Shown in pieces: positions 1-6,313 of a DNA stretch of 6,313 bases. Position 1 is the first letter of the stretch. Every line of letters starts with the position of its first letter. Below the pieces are notes generated by a model. It did no database searches. It worked only from the letters and a program-made list of their open reading frames with translations, and was not told the origin of the DNA. Both the position numbers and the translations under genes were made by a program. Source of the DNA: Acidiferrobacterales bacterium (lineage in GTDB: Bacteria > Pseudomonadota > Gammaproteobacteria > Acidiferrobacterales > Sulfurifustaceae); assembly GCA_015492195.1 (NCBI GenBank), contig WGFP01000123.1, positions 1-6,313 of the forward strand. Reading direction: 5' to 3'.

Positions 1-264
1 CAAGGGGCGCTGGCGCACGAATCCGGCCACCTGGGAGCGCCGGATCAAAGGAATGTAGTCGCCGAATTTCTTGCGGTAGAGCCTTGTGAGGCGCTGGCGG
101 TGTTGATGCTCTTCTTCCGCCATGTCGAGAAAGACCTTGGCGGAGGCGGGAAAGCTGTCCATCAGCCGATTGGCGAACCCCGCATAGGTTCGCGCATCGT
201 CCTCCTCGCTGGATATCGCCAGTGCCAGGATTTCTTGTTCGTTGAGATCGGAGAATCGGCGCAT
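1..264 (-). CDS. mbfA: MbfA-like membrane-bound ferritin / iron exporter, N-terminal part (partial)
   Basis: The reverse strand reads 88 uninterrupted codons from the ATG at 264 to the window edge, starting MRRFSDLNEQEILALAISSE. This matches my memory of the N-terminus of alphaproteobacterial MbfA (erythrin-vacuolar iron transport family). That family has a rubrerythrin/ferritin-like diiron domain fused to a C-terminal VIT1/CCC1-type membrane domain and exports iron from the cytoplasm. Visible here are a helix-A glutamate pair (E20/E21) and an ExxH motif (E52-x-x-H55 within AEEEHQHR), both expected diiron ligands. The following LYRKKFGDYIPLIRR segment is also typical. The second ferritin helices and the whole membrane part lie outside the window. 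It is divergent from the next gene. Iron regulation by Irr is known for this family, but I see no convincing Irr box in the 129-bp gap. A plain rubrerythrin-domain protein without the membrane part cannot be excluded. Confidence 0.85.
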   Translation of the reverse strand, partial: MRRFSDLNEQEILALAISSEEDDARTYAGFANRLMDSFPASAKVFLDMAEEEHQHRQRLTRLYRKKFGDYIPLIRRSQVAGFVRQRPL

Positions 265-285
265 GGGAGCTTCGCCCTCGGGCAA

Positions 286-312
286 TTGGTTACCGCTTAA
301 CAGTGCTATACC
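286..312 (+). promoter_or_regulatory. Candidate housekeeping promoter for the YiiX-like gene
   Basis: TTGGTTA at 286-292 is followed after 12 nt by GCTATACC at 305-312. This closely fits the Caulobacter-type housekeeping consensus TTGACGS-N10-14-GCTANAWC. Transcription would begin near 318, giving a leader of about 76 nt before the ATG at 394. The -10 region CTATACCATAG is nearly palindromic, so it might also overlap control of the divergent mbfA-like gene. No mapped transcription start supports this. Confidence 0.5.
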
Positions 313-340
313 ATAGTTCGGATCAATGTGCTTGACCCCC

Positions 341-362
341 GCCGGCCGCTGCGCGGGCCGGC
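341..362 (+). other. GC-only hairpin in the leader of the YiiX-like gene
   Basis: GCCGGCC (341-347) and GGCCGGC (356-362) form a perfect 7-bp stem with an 8-nt loop, about 30 nt before the ATG at 394. No T-tract follows, so it is not a terminator. It could be a structured 5' leader or simply reflect GC-rich composition. Confidence 0.35.
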
Positions 363-393
363 CGCGAAGCGTGGAGAACAGCGGAAAACCGTC

Positions 394-1191
394 ATGCTTG
401 ACTGGCTTCTCAAATTTGTCGGCGCACGCCTTGCCTGGTTTCTCGAAAAACGGGTCAGGGGCTATGAAACCTATACCCCGAGCGATCCCGATACGCTTGA
501 GGCGATCATGCGGCCGGGGGACATTTTGCTTGTCGAGGGCGACCAGCGGCTCAGCGCGGCGATAAAGTATCTCACGCAATCCACCTGGTCCCACGCCGCA
601 ATCCATGTTGGCGATGCGCTGGGAACGCCGGAGGATGGGAGCGAACCGAAACGGCTGGTCGAGGTATCCCTCAAATACGGCGCCGCCGCGGTGCCGCTGT
701 CGAAGTACCGCAGTTTCAATACCCGCATCTGCCGCCCGGTCAATCTGAGCGAGGAGGACTTGCGCACCGTCATCGATTTCGTCGTCTCGCGTCTGGGCAT
801 TGAATATGACCTGAAAAACATTTTCGATCTTGCCCGCTATCTGCTGCCCACGCCGCCGGTGCCGGTGCGCTACCGTCGCCGCATGCTCGCCCTGGGATCC
901 GGCGACCCGACGCGCGCCATCTGTTCAACCCTGATCGCGCTGGCGTTTCAGGAGGTTCGCTATCCGATCCTGCCGCTGGTGGAGACCGCGCAGGGCAAGC
1001 GCCGCGCGCTCGGCAGCTACAGCCCCAGCGAAATCCTGCATATTCGCCATCACAGCCTGTTCACGCCGCGTGATTTTGATCTGTCTCCCTATTTCGCCGT
1101 CATCAAGCCAACCCTCGAAGGGGGGTTCGACTACAAGACCCTGGTGTGGGGCGACAGCGGCGACGACCCGGCGCGCGGCGAGGAGACATGA
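394..1191 (+). CDS. YiiX/NlpC-P60-like permuted papain-fold protein ('lipo-like protein')
   Basis: This encodes 265 aa of the YiiX/YebB-like permuted NlpC/P60 (papain-fold) group, often annotated 'lipo-like protein' in alphaproteobacteria. The family pattern is visible. GYETYTPSDP at residues 23-32 leads into RPGDILLVEG (40-49), where the fold starts. IKYLTQSTWSHAAIHVG (57-73) carries the candidate catalytic His67. VEVS follows near residue 90. RAICSTLIALAFQ (174-186) carries the candidate nucleophile Cys177. The His-before-Cys order is the permuted arrangement. Substrates of this family are poorly known; amide or ester bonds in peptidoglycan, peptides or lipids are possible. I chose the ATG at 394 because homologues begin near the MLDWLLKF segment and GGAAAA lies 5 nt upstream. 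An in-frame GTG at 328 would add 22 low-complexity, Arg/Pro-rich residues. No signal peptide is evident. The desaturase follows after a short gap. Confidence 0.8.
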   Translation: MLDWLLKFVGARLAWFLEKRVRGYETYTPSDPDTLEAIMRPGDILLVEGDQRLSAAIKYLTQSTWSHAAIHVGDALGTPEDGSEPKRLVEVSLKYGAAAVPLSKYRSFNTRICRPVNLSEEDLRTVIDFVVSRLGIEYDLKNIFDLARYLLPTPPVPVRYRRRMLALGSGDPTRAICSTLIALAFQEVRYPILPLVETAQGKRRALGSYSPSEILHIRHHSLFTPRDFDLSPYFAVIKPTLEGGFDYKTLVWGDSGDDPARGEET

Positions 1192-1201
1192 ACCGGCGTG
1201 T

Positions 1202-1232
1202 TTGAGGAAAATTTACCTCGCCCGCCTATACT
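1202..1232 (+). promoter_or_regulatory. Possible promoter directly abutting the desaturase start
   Basis: TTGAGGA (1202-1208) and CCTATACT (1225-1232) resemble alphaproteobacterial -35 and -10 boxes, with a spacing slightly longer than ideal. The predicted transcription start falls at about 1237-1240, on or next to the ATG at 1240, so the mRNA would have almost no leader. The sequence also lies in the 5' end of the alternative GTG-initiated reading frame, so it could be coding instead. Confidence 0.3.
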
Positions 1233-1239
1233 CGGCGTC

Positions 1240-2193
1240 ATGTTCGAAACCGTAATTCAGAAAATCGGCGCCGGGCTGCTTTCGCCGGTTTTTCAGGTCG
1301 GTTTCAGCGGCGAAGCGCGCTTTTACTGGCTCTATACGCTGTGCGGCCTCGCGCTGGCCTATGCGGTATTGAGCCGCGCGGGCCGGGGTGCTGAATTTTC
1401 GCGCATCCTGTTTGACCGGGCCACCTGGCTGAGCAAAAGCGCGCGCAACGACTACTGGCTCTTGTTCATAAACCCGGTGATCGCCGCCTTCGCCATCTCA
1501 TGGCTGCTTGTGCAGTTGCCGGCATTTGGAAAGGCGATTGCAGGCTGGCTGCACGCCGCCGGCTTCGGCGCCGGAATCGACGATCCCTGGGCCGATGTGG
1601 CCGTTGGCCTGGCGCTCACTTTTGCGCTGTTTGTGGTCAACGACTTCCTGCGCTGGTTTGTCCACTACCTGCTGCACCGGGTGCCGGTATTGTGGGAATT
1701 CCACAAGGTGCATCACTCGGCGGAAGTCCTCAACTTCGCGACCGCGCGGCGGTTTCACCCGGTCGAAGCCCTCCTGACATCGGCGACGACAACACTTGGC
1801 GCGGTCGTAGTGAACGGGCTTTTCATCGGGTTTTTCGGCGACCGGCTCACGGTTTTCACGCTGGCCGGCGCCAATGTGTTGTGGGTGCTGTTCAACATGG
1901 CCGGCGGGGTGATGCGCCATTCGCCGTTCTGGATCAGTTTCGGCCCGCGCCTCGAGCGCTGGTTCGTCAGCCCGGCGATGCACCACATCCACCACTCCAA
2001 CGATCCGGCCCACTACGATACCAATTTCGGCGGGTCGCTCGCCATCTGGGACGAGATGTTCAAGACGCGCGTGGCGGCGGGCACGCCGATACGCTCCTAC
2101 GGTATCGGCGAGGAGACGGCCGATTTCCGGTCACTGTCGGCGCTTTATTTCCGCCCCTTCAGGCTGGCGGGCCGGCGGCTGCGGGGAGCTTGA
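1240..2193 (+). CDS. Sterol desaturase / fatty acid hydroxylase superfamily membrane protein
   Basis: This encodes 317 aa. The three histidine boxes of the superfamily that bind a diiron centre are all present: HYLLH (H142/H146), HKVHH (H155/H158/H159) and HHIHH (H248/H251/H252). They are accompanied by the conserved RFHPVEALL (171-179) and NDPAHYDTNFGG (254-265) segments. Hydrophobic stretches near residues 28-45, 73-93, 120-140, 180-200 and 203-222 fit an integral membrane enzyme with the His boxes facing the cytoplasm. Members oxidise (hydroxylate or desaturate) sterols, hopanoid-like lipids, fatty acids, carotenoids or ether lipids; the substrate cannot be read here. An in-frame GTG at 1198 would add 14 residues and has AGGAGA 11 nt upstream, so translation coupled to the preceding gene (stop at 1191) is an alternative. 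I prefer 1240 because the extra residues look uncharacteristic and a promoter-like box precedes it. Confidence 0.85.
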   Translation: MFETVIQKIGAGLLSPVFQVGFSGEARFYWLYTLCGLALAYAVLSRAGRGAEFSRILFDRATWLSKSARNDYWLLFINPVIAAFAISWLLVQLPAFGKAIAGWLHAAGFGAGIDDPWADVAVGLALTFALFVVNDFLRWFVHYLLHRVPVLWEFHKVHHSAEVLNFATARRFHPVEALLTSATTTLGAVVVNGLFIGFFGDRLTVFTLAGANVLWVLFNMAGGVMRHSPFWISFGPRLERWFVSPAMHHIHHSNDPAHYDTNFGGSLAIWDEMFKTRVAAGTPIRSYGIGEETADFRSLSALYFRPFRLAGRRLRGA

Positions 2194-2214
2194 GCGCGCC
2201 CGCGCGAACGGTGC

Positions 2215-2243
2215 TTGGCGCGCATTCCCAGCGGTGCTACACA
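2215..2243 (+). promoter_or_regulatory. Candidate lepA promoter, near-leaderless
   Basis: TTGGCGC (2215-2221), 14 nt, then GCTACACA (2236-2243) match the Caulobacter-type consensus TTGACGS-N10-14-GCTANAWC well. The expected start site is about 2248-2250, at the lepA ATG (2250). No Shine-Dalgarno sequence is visible between the -10 box and the ATG (CAGCCGCC), which agrees with a leaderless message. Confidence 0.5.
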
Positions 2244-2249
2244 GCCGCC

Positions 2250-4052
<1,803 letters not shown>

Positions 4053-4065
4053 AAAGATACGCTCT

Positions 4066-4227
4066 TAGACCCTTTCTTGTTTATACGGAACCATTTGACC
4101 GGATTTCCGCGTTTTCCGGACTTCGTTATGCCCCCCTTATGGTCAGGCAGACCATGGCGGGGAACATGCCTTGCCAGCAAACGCGGAAATCCGGTCAAAT
4201 GGTTCCGTATAAACAAGAAAGGGTCTA
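4066..4227. repeat. 162-bp palindromic element with perfect 49-bp terminal inverted repeats (MITE-like)
   Basis: Positions 4066-4114 are the exact reverse complement of 4179-4227 (49 of 49 bases), separated by a 64-nt spacer. The spacer folds further: ATGGTC (4139-4144) pairs with GACCAT (4150-4155) around a 5-nt loop, CCCC (4133-4136) with GGGG (4159-4162), and ATG (4128-4130) with CAT (4165-4167). The whole unit therefore forms one long hairpin. It begins TAGACCC and ends GGGTCTA, so TA sits at both outer ends, as expected of small non-autonomous elements moved by IS630/Tc1-mariner type transposases, which duplicate a TA target. It encodes no transposase; the short reading frames inside are products of the palindrome. 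It lies in the 3' region of lepA and would be an RNase III-type substrate if transcribed. Mobile origin is inference; a specialised terminator structure is the alternative. Confidence 0.75.
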
Positions 4228-4259
4228 GGGCCTTGGCTGTTCGTGCAGGCCAACAAAGA

Positions 4260-4291
4260 AAGGGCGGTCCCGGGGGACCGCCCTTGTTTTT
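4260..4291. terminator. Bidirectional rho-independent terminator between lepA and the porin
   Basis: AAGGGCGGTCC (4260-4270) pairs with GGACCGCCCTT (4275-4285) around a CGGG loop. On the plus strand it is followed by GTTTTTG, suitable for ending lepA transcripts. On the minus strand it is followed by TTTCTTTG, suitable for ending the porin transcript. Convergent genes sharing one terminator fit the layout. Confidence 0.9.
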
Positions 4292-4301
4292 GCTTGGCAT
4301 C

Positions 4302-4336
4302 CGCCTGAGGTCTTGAGGACCCCGGGGCTTCAGGCG
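4302..4336 (-). other. Second 3'-UTR hairpin of the porin mRNA
   Basis: CGCCTGA (4302-4308) pairs with TCAGGCG (4330-4336). The enclosed segment can pair again as GGTC (4309-4312) with GACC (4318-4321). It lies between the porin stop codon and the terminator and is preserved identically at 6234-6268 in the second copy. A role in mRNA 3'-end protection is inference. Confidence 0.5.
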
Positions 4337-4345
4337 TTGTGTCTT

Positions 4346-5812
4346 CTAGAAGAAGAACCAGCCGCCGGCCTGGATGCGGACATTGTCATGGGGCTTGATG
4401 TTGGCGCCATTGTGATCATGTTCGCGATACTGGGCTTCGAGACCCAGGCGGAACTTGCTCACGGGCTTCCACTGGATGCCCACATTGAAGCTGACAAATT
4501 CGTCACGATTGCCAGCACCGGCGGCACCGGACAACTGGCCGATATCGCCATCGTCAATGTCGGAGAAACCGGCCGTTGCATAGAGATCGAGGGTCGGCTG
4601 CAGGGCAGCGATCACGACCAGATAGGCATCGAAGGTTTCAACGGTCTCCAGGTCCGGATTGGCGAGCGTGCCCGTCACCACCGCTGCGCGACCAACGCCA
4701 CCGGACAGCGAATACCGGCCAAGGCCGTCGCCCCATTGCGCGAAGCCCTTGACGGTGAGCATCGAGCCAAGCGGGATGCTGGCGGCGACATTGACGCCGG
4801 CGCCAACCGCGGTGTCGTTGTTTGAAAAGACGGTGCCCGACTGATCAATCCGCAGGAAGCGGACGGTGCCGGACGCACCAAAGGTCATGCCACCGGAACT
4901 CCACACCCAGCGGGCGACCAGATCCGGCGCCGGATCGGCAGCGCCGCAGGCATTGGCTCCGAGAGATTCCCTGCAAGTAGTCCCCGTCGCCAGCACACCG
5001 GCGAACTGGTTGCCGACGATGATGTCGGTTTCCGGGTTCTCGGCAGAGACCGCAAACAGCATCGGACCGTTCTTGTAGGTCAGACGGACCTGGGCCTGAC
5101 GGGTAAACGTCGCGCCTTCAGGAGACGAGAAGTCCAGGGTCGGCGGGAACGAGAACAGCATCATGTTGTTGCCCCAGAACTGCCCCAGACCCAGAGTCCA
5201 GTTCGGCGTCATGTCCCATTCGCCCCACGCATGGCGGAGGCGGAAATGGCTCGAGTTCGACACCAGCTGGTTGTCGCCGCCACCCTCGAAGTCGCCTTCG
5301 ATCAGGGTGCGGATCTGGCCAATCGCCGTATCGCTTCTGGAGCGGATCCGGAAACGGCTCTGCTTGGCGTGAAGCCGGACATGGGGACGGTTGCCAACGC
5401 CGCCGATGGCGCCGTTGATGCAGCTGTCGCCGCAGTCGGCATAGGTGTCATAGATGATGTCGGCCTTCACATAGCCCGAAACCGTCACTTCCATGACAGG
5501 CGCGGGAAGGTCGGCGGACGGTGTGATCGCGAAGGTAAACCCGCGGTCCGCCGGAGACGCGTCGCCGGGAAGGGCGTATTCGGCCGGATCCCAGCCGATG
5601 TCGGACCCGCGGCGAAGGGTGATGAAGCTGGCGCCTGCCGGAAGGGCGGGTGCCGGAGATGCTTCCAGCTGTTGGACGCGGGACTTGATCTGGTCAAGCT
5701 GCGCCCTCAAGTCTGAAAGCTCATCGGCGCTCGCCCCTGCTACCATGAGGCCCAAAGCGGAACCCCCGAGCAGCAGTGACTTCGTCACCTTGGCTGTCAG
5801 ATTCTTATTCAT
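4346..5812 (-). CDS. DcaP-like outer-membrane porin
   Basis: This encodes 488 aa. A signal peptide is clear: a basic N-terminus with K3/K8/K11, a hydrophobic SLLLGGSALGLMVAG core and cleavage after ASA (residues 27-29). The mature start ELSDLRAQLDQIKSRVQQLE (31-50) is a short coiled coil, as in trimeric DcaP-type porins. An Ala/Pro linker and then a beta-barrel follow, with GYVKADIIYD (113-122), RFRIRSRSDTAIGQIRTLIEG (near 153-173), FRLRHAWGEW (190-199) and LGQFWG (209-214). Alternating strands run to the terminal GGWFFF, whose final Phe is the usual signal for the outer-membrane assembly (Bam) machinery. DcaP porins carry small, often negatively charged or aromatic solutes; the substrate here is unknown. 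Two cysteine pairs (C127/C131, C280/C289) are unusual. GGGGGAA lies about 8 nt upstream of the ATG. A near-identical paralogue's 3' end appears at 6278. It converges on lepA. Confidence 0.88.
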   Translation of the reverse strand: MNKNLTAKVTKSLLLGGSALGLMVAGASADELSDLRAQLDQIKSRVQQLEASPAPALPAGASFITLRRGSDIGWDPAEYALPGDASPADRGFTFAITPSADLPAPVMEVTVSGYVKADIIYDTYADCGDSCINGAIGGVGNRPHVRLHAKQSRFRIRSRSDTAIGQIRTLIEGDFEGGGDNQLVSNSSHFRLRHAWGEWDMTPNWTLGLGQFWGNNMMLFSFPPTLDFSSPEGATFTRQAQVRLTYKNGPMLFAVSAENPETDIIVGNQFAGVLATGTTCRESLGANACGAADPAPDLVARWVWSSGGMTFGASGTVRFLRIDQSGTVFSNNDTAVGAGVNVAASIPLGSMLTVKGFAQWGDGLGRYSLSGGVGRAAVVTGTLANPDLETVETFDAYLVVIAALQPTLDLYATAGFSDIDDGDIGQLSGAAGAGNRDEFVSFNVGIQWKPVSKFRLGLEAQYREHDHNGANIKPHDNVRIQAGGWFFF

Positions 5813-5874
5813 ATTCAGATTCCCCCAATTGGAATGATCTGTGAACTGTTGATGTCAACCGGATAAAACCCTCG

Positions 5875-5921
5875 AAAAACCGCTGTTCTTGGGTGTTTTC
5901 TCGACAGAGAAAGCGGTTTTT
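5875..5921 (-). promoter_or_regulatory. Terminator- or attenuator-like hairpin in the porin leader
   Basis: AAAAACCGCT (5875-5884) and AGCGGTTTTT (5912-5921) are perfect 10-base inverted repeats. The stem continues as TTCT (5886-5889) with AGAA (5908-5911) after one bulged base, leaving an 18-nt loop. On the minus strand the stem ends in a run of five T, as in an A/U-bounded intrinsic terminator. It sits 63-109 nt before the porin ATG, so it could attenuate the porin message or end a small upstream RNA. Confidence 0.45.
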
Positions 5922-6024
5922 CACGGAACTCCTTACCCGACACGGTAGCCTCGGCTGCTTGGAATCAGCGAAACTGTGGGAGAATTCTTACCGAACTCGA
6001 TGGGGGGTGTGAACCGGAATTTGG

Positions 6025-6113
6025 CCGCATGCGGAATTTTTCAGCCGAGTGTTGCATTTTTGCACTAAACGCCGCATACGGAAAAACACGGTGACGTATG
6101 CGGAATTTTTCAG
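6025..6113. promoter_or_regulatory. Three iterated operator-like repeats upstream of the porin
   Basis: The pattern CGYATRCGGAA followed by an A/T run and C occurs three times in the same orientation, starting at 6025 (CCGCATGCGGAATTTTTC), 6072 (CCGCATACGGAAAAAC) and 6094 (ACGTATGCGGAATTTTTC). The first and third share 16 identical bases (6029-6044 and 6098-6113). The decamers are palindromic or nearly so, and the second and third also form a 9-bp inverted repeat (6072-6080 with 6095-6103). The second and third lie 22 bp apart, about two helical turns. This suggests cooperative binding of a dimeric regulator; I do not recognise the motif. Confidence 0.5.
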
Positions 6114-6158
6114 GCGCTGAATGAGGCCTGGGCGCCACAGGGGGGGGTGCCGGTTTCA

Positions 6159-6190
6159 GCCGCGCGGGCAGCAAGCCGCGCGGGCAGCAA
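6159..6190. repeat. Tandem duplication of a 16-bp unit
   Basis: GCCGCGCGGGCAGCAA occurs twice head to tail (6159-6174 and 6175-6190) without a mismatch. It directly abuts the start of the duplicated porin 3' module at 6191. Confidence 0.9.
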
Positions 6191-6191
6191 A

Positions 6192-6223
6192 AAGGGCGGT
6201 CCCGGGGGACCGCCCTTGTTTTT
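6192..6223 (-). terminator. Rho-independent terminator of the second porin
   Basis: This is the same 11-bp stem and CGGG loop as at 4260-4285. On the minus strand it is followed by a run of five T then GCTG, a better U-tract than copy 1. It should end the transcript of the upstream porin paralogue before the regulatory region of the first porin. Confidence 0.85.
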
Positions 6224-6277
6224 GCTTGGCATCCGCCTGAGGTCTTGAGGACCCCGGGGCTTCAGGCGTTGTGCCTT

Positions 6278-6313
6278 CTAGAAGAAGAACCAGCCGCCGG
6301 CCTGGATGCGGAC
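6278..6313 (-). CDS. Second DcaP-like porin, C-terminal end only (partial)
   Basis: The last 11 codons and stop are visible: VRIQAGGWFFF, identical to the end of the porin at 4346-5812. The terminal aromatic FFF is the outer-membrane barrel signature. Identical C-terminus, stop, 3' hairpin and terminator in the same orientation indicate a tandem paralogue whose body lies right of the window. How far the identity extends, and whether the gene is intact, cannot be seen. Confidence 0.8.
   Translation of the reverse strand, partial: VRIQAGGWFFF

Larger units (their letters stand above)
4259..4381 (-). repeat. Porin 3'-end module, copy 1 (direct repeat of 6191-6313)
   Basis: These 123 bp recur at 6191-6313 in the same orientation with a single difference (T at 4342, C at 6274). 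The unit includes the terminator hairpin, a second hairpin, the porin stop codon and its last 11 codons. Homology stops abruptly at 4259, next to the terminator. The window ends before the other boundary is reached. Confidence 0.95.
5813..6190. other. 378-bp noncoding, repeat-rich porin upstream region
   Basis: No convincing gene is present. On the minus strand, from the porin start outward, it holds a Shine-Dalgarno-like GGGGGAA, a TTGACA box (5853-5858) without a good -10 partner, a long hairpin (5875-5921), a possible 39-codon leader ORF (5805-5924), a TGCA-TTTT-TGCA palindrome (6053-6064), three operator-like repeats (6025-6110) and a 16-bp tandem duplication (6159-6190). The porin promoter cannot be placed with confidence. 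Confidence 0.7.
6191..6313 (-). repeat. Porin 3'-end module, copy 2 (direct repeat of 4259-4381)
   Basis: 122 of 123 bases match 4259-4381 at a constant offset of 1932 bp. The match begins at the terminator and runs to the window edge, so the repeat certainly extends further. The flanks before 6191 and before 4259 are unrelated. Confidence 0.95.

Noticed and set aside
328..393. GTG start adding 22 residues to the YiiX-like protein
   Set aside because: The extra residues are Arg/Pro-rich, include the GC hairpin at 341-362 and do not resemble the family's N-terminus. Not fully excluded.
1500..2249. Upstream in-frame extension of lepA into the desaturase gene
   Set aside because: The extension translates the desaturase region in another frame and is Arg/Ala/Pro-rich. 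LepA normally begins at the conserved segment starting at 2250, giving the family's usual length.
4313..5716. Plus-strand open frames of 61-170 codons opposite the porin (for example 4313-4825, 5231-5716)
   Set aside because: They are antisense to a convincing porin with signal peptide, barrel motifs and terminal Phe. Their translations show no family features.
5830..5858. Porin promoter based on TTGACA at 5853-5858
   Set aside because: The -35 box is good, but the sequence 16-17 nt downstream (ATTCCA) is a poor -10, and the start site would fall on the ribosome binding site.
6139..6147. Run of G residues
   Set aside because: A short homopolymer tract in noncoding DNA; no promoter or coding frame depends on it, so phase variation is not supported.
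5965..6174. 69-codon minus-strand frame in the porin upstream region
   Set aside because: It runs through the operator-like repeats, giving repeated EKFR segments, and is Pro/Ser/Arg-rich without a clear ribosome binding site.
6025..6190. CRISPR-like array
   Set aside because: The three repeats are about 18 bp with unequal spacing (47 and 22 bp) and no cas gene nearby. The 16-bp units are directly tandem without spacers.

Overview
The window looks like chromosomal DNA of a GC-rich alphaproteobacterium. The evidence is an MbfA-type ferritin-like gene start, a rhizobial/caulobacterial style YiiX-like 'lipo-like' protein, Caulobacter-type promoter boxes (TTG...-GCTAnA) and a DcaP-like porin. 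A Caulobacterales/Hyphomonadales-like marine bacterium would fit, but that is inference; genus cannot be read from this piece.

Layout. 1-264 (minus) is the N-terminal part of an mbfA-like iron exporter that runs off the left edge. A 129-bp divergent intergenic region (265-393) separates it from a plus-strand run of three genes: a permuted papain-fold (YiiX/NlpC-P60-like) protein (394-1191), a membrane sterol desaturase/fatty acid hydroxylase superfamily protein (1240-2193) and lepA, elongation factor 4 (2250-4052). Each of the three has a promoter-like sequence just upstream. For the desaturase and lepA this sits so close to the ATG that leaderless transcripts are plausible. Immediately after lepA lies a 162-bp palindromic element with perfect 49-bp terminal inverted repeats bounded by TA, then a bidirectional rho-independent terminator. 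A DcaP-like porin (4346-5812) converges from the minus strand.

The right end is the most structured part. 5813-6190 is a 378-bp noncoding stretch upstream of the porin. It holds a long hairpin, a small possible leader ORF overlapping the porin start, three copies of an 18-bp operator-like repeat and a 16-bp tandem duplication. At 6191 the porin's own 3' module (terminator, second hairpin, stop codon and last 11 codons) begins again with one mismatch in 123 bp. A second, tandem porin paralogue therefore lies just outside the window on the same strand.

The genes do not form one obvious pathway. lepA is a housekeeping translation factor, mbfA belongs to iron homeostasis, the YiiX-like and desaturase genes may act on envelope lipids or peptidoglycan, and the porins form outer-membrane channels. 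No clearly new multi-gene system is visible. The points most worth following up are the palindromic element, the duplicated porin and the elaborate porin leader region.
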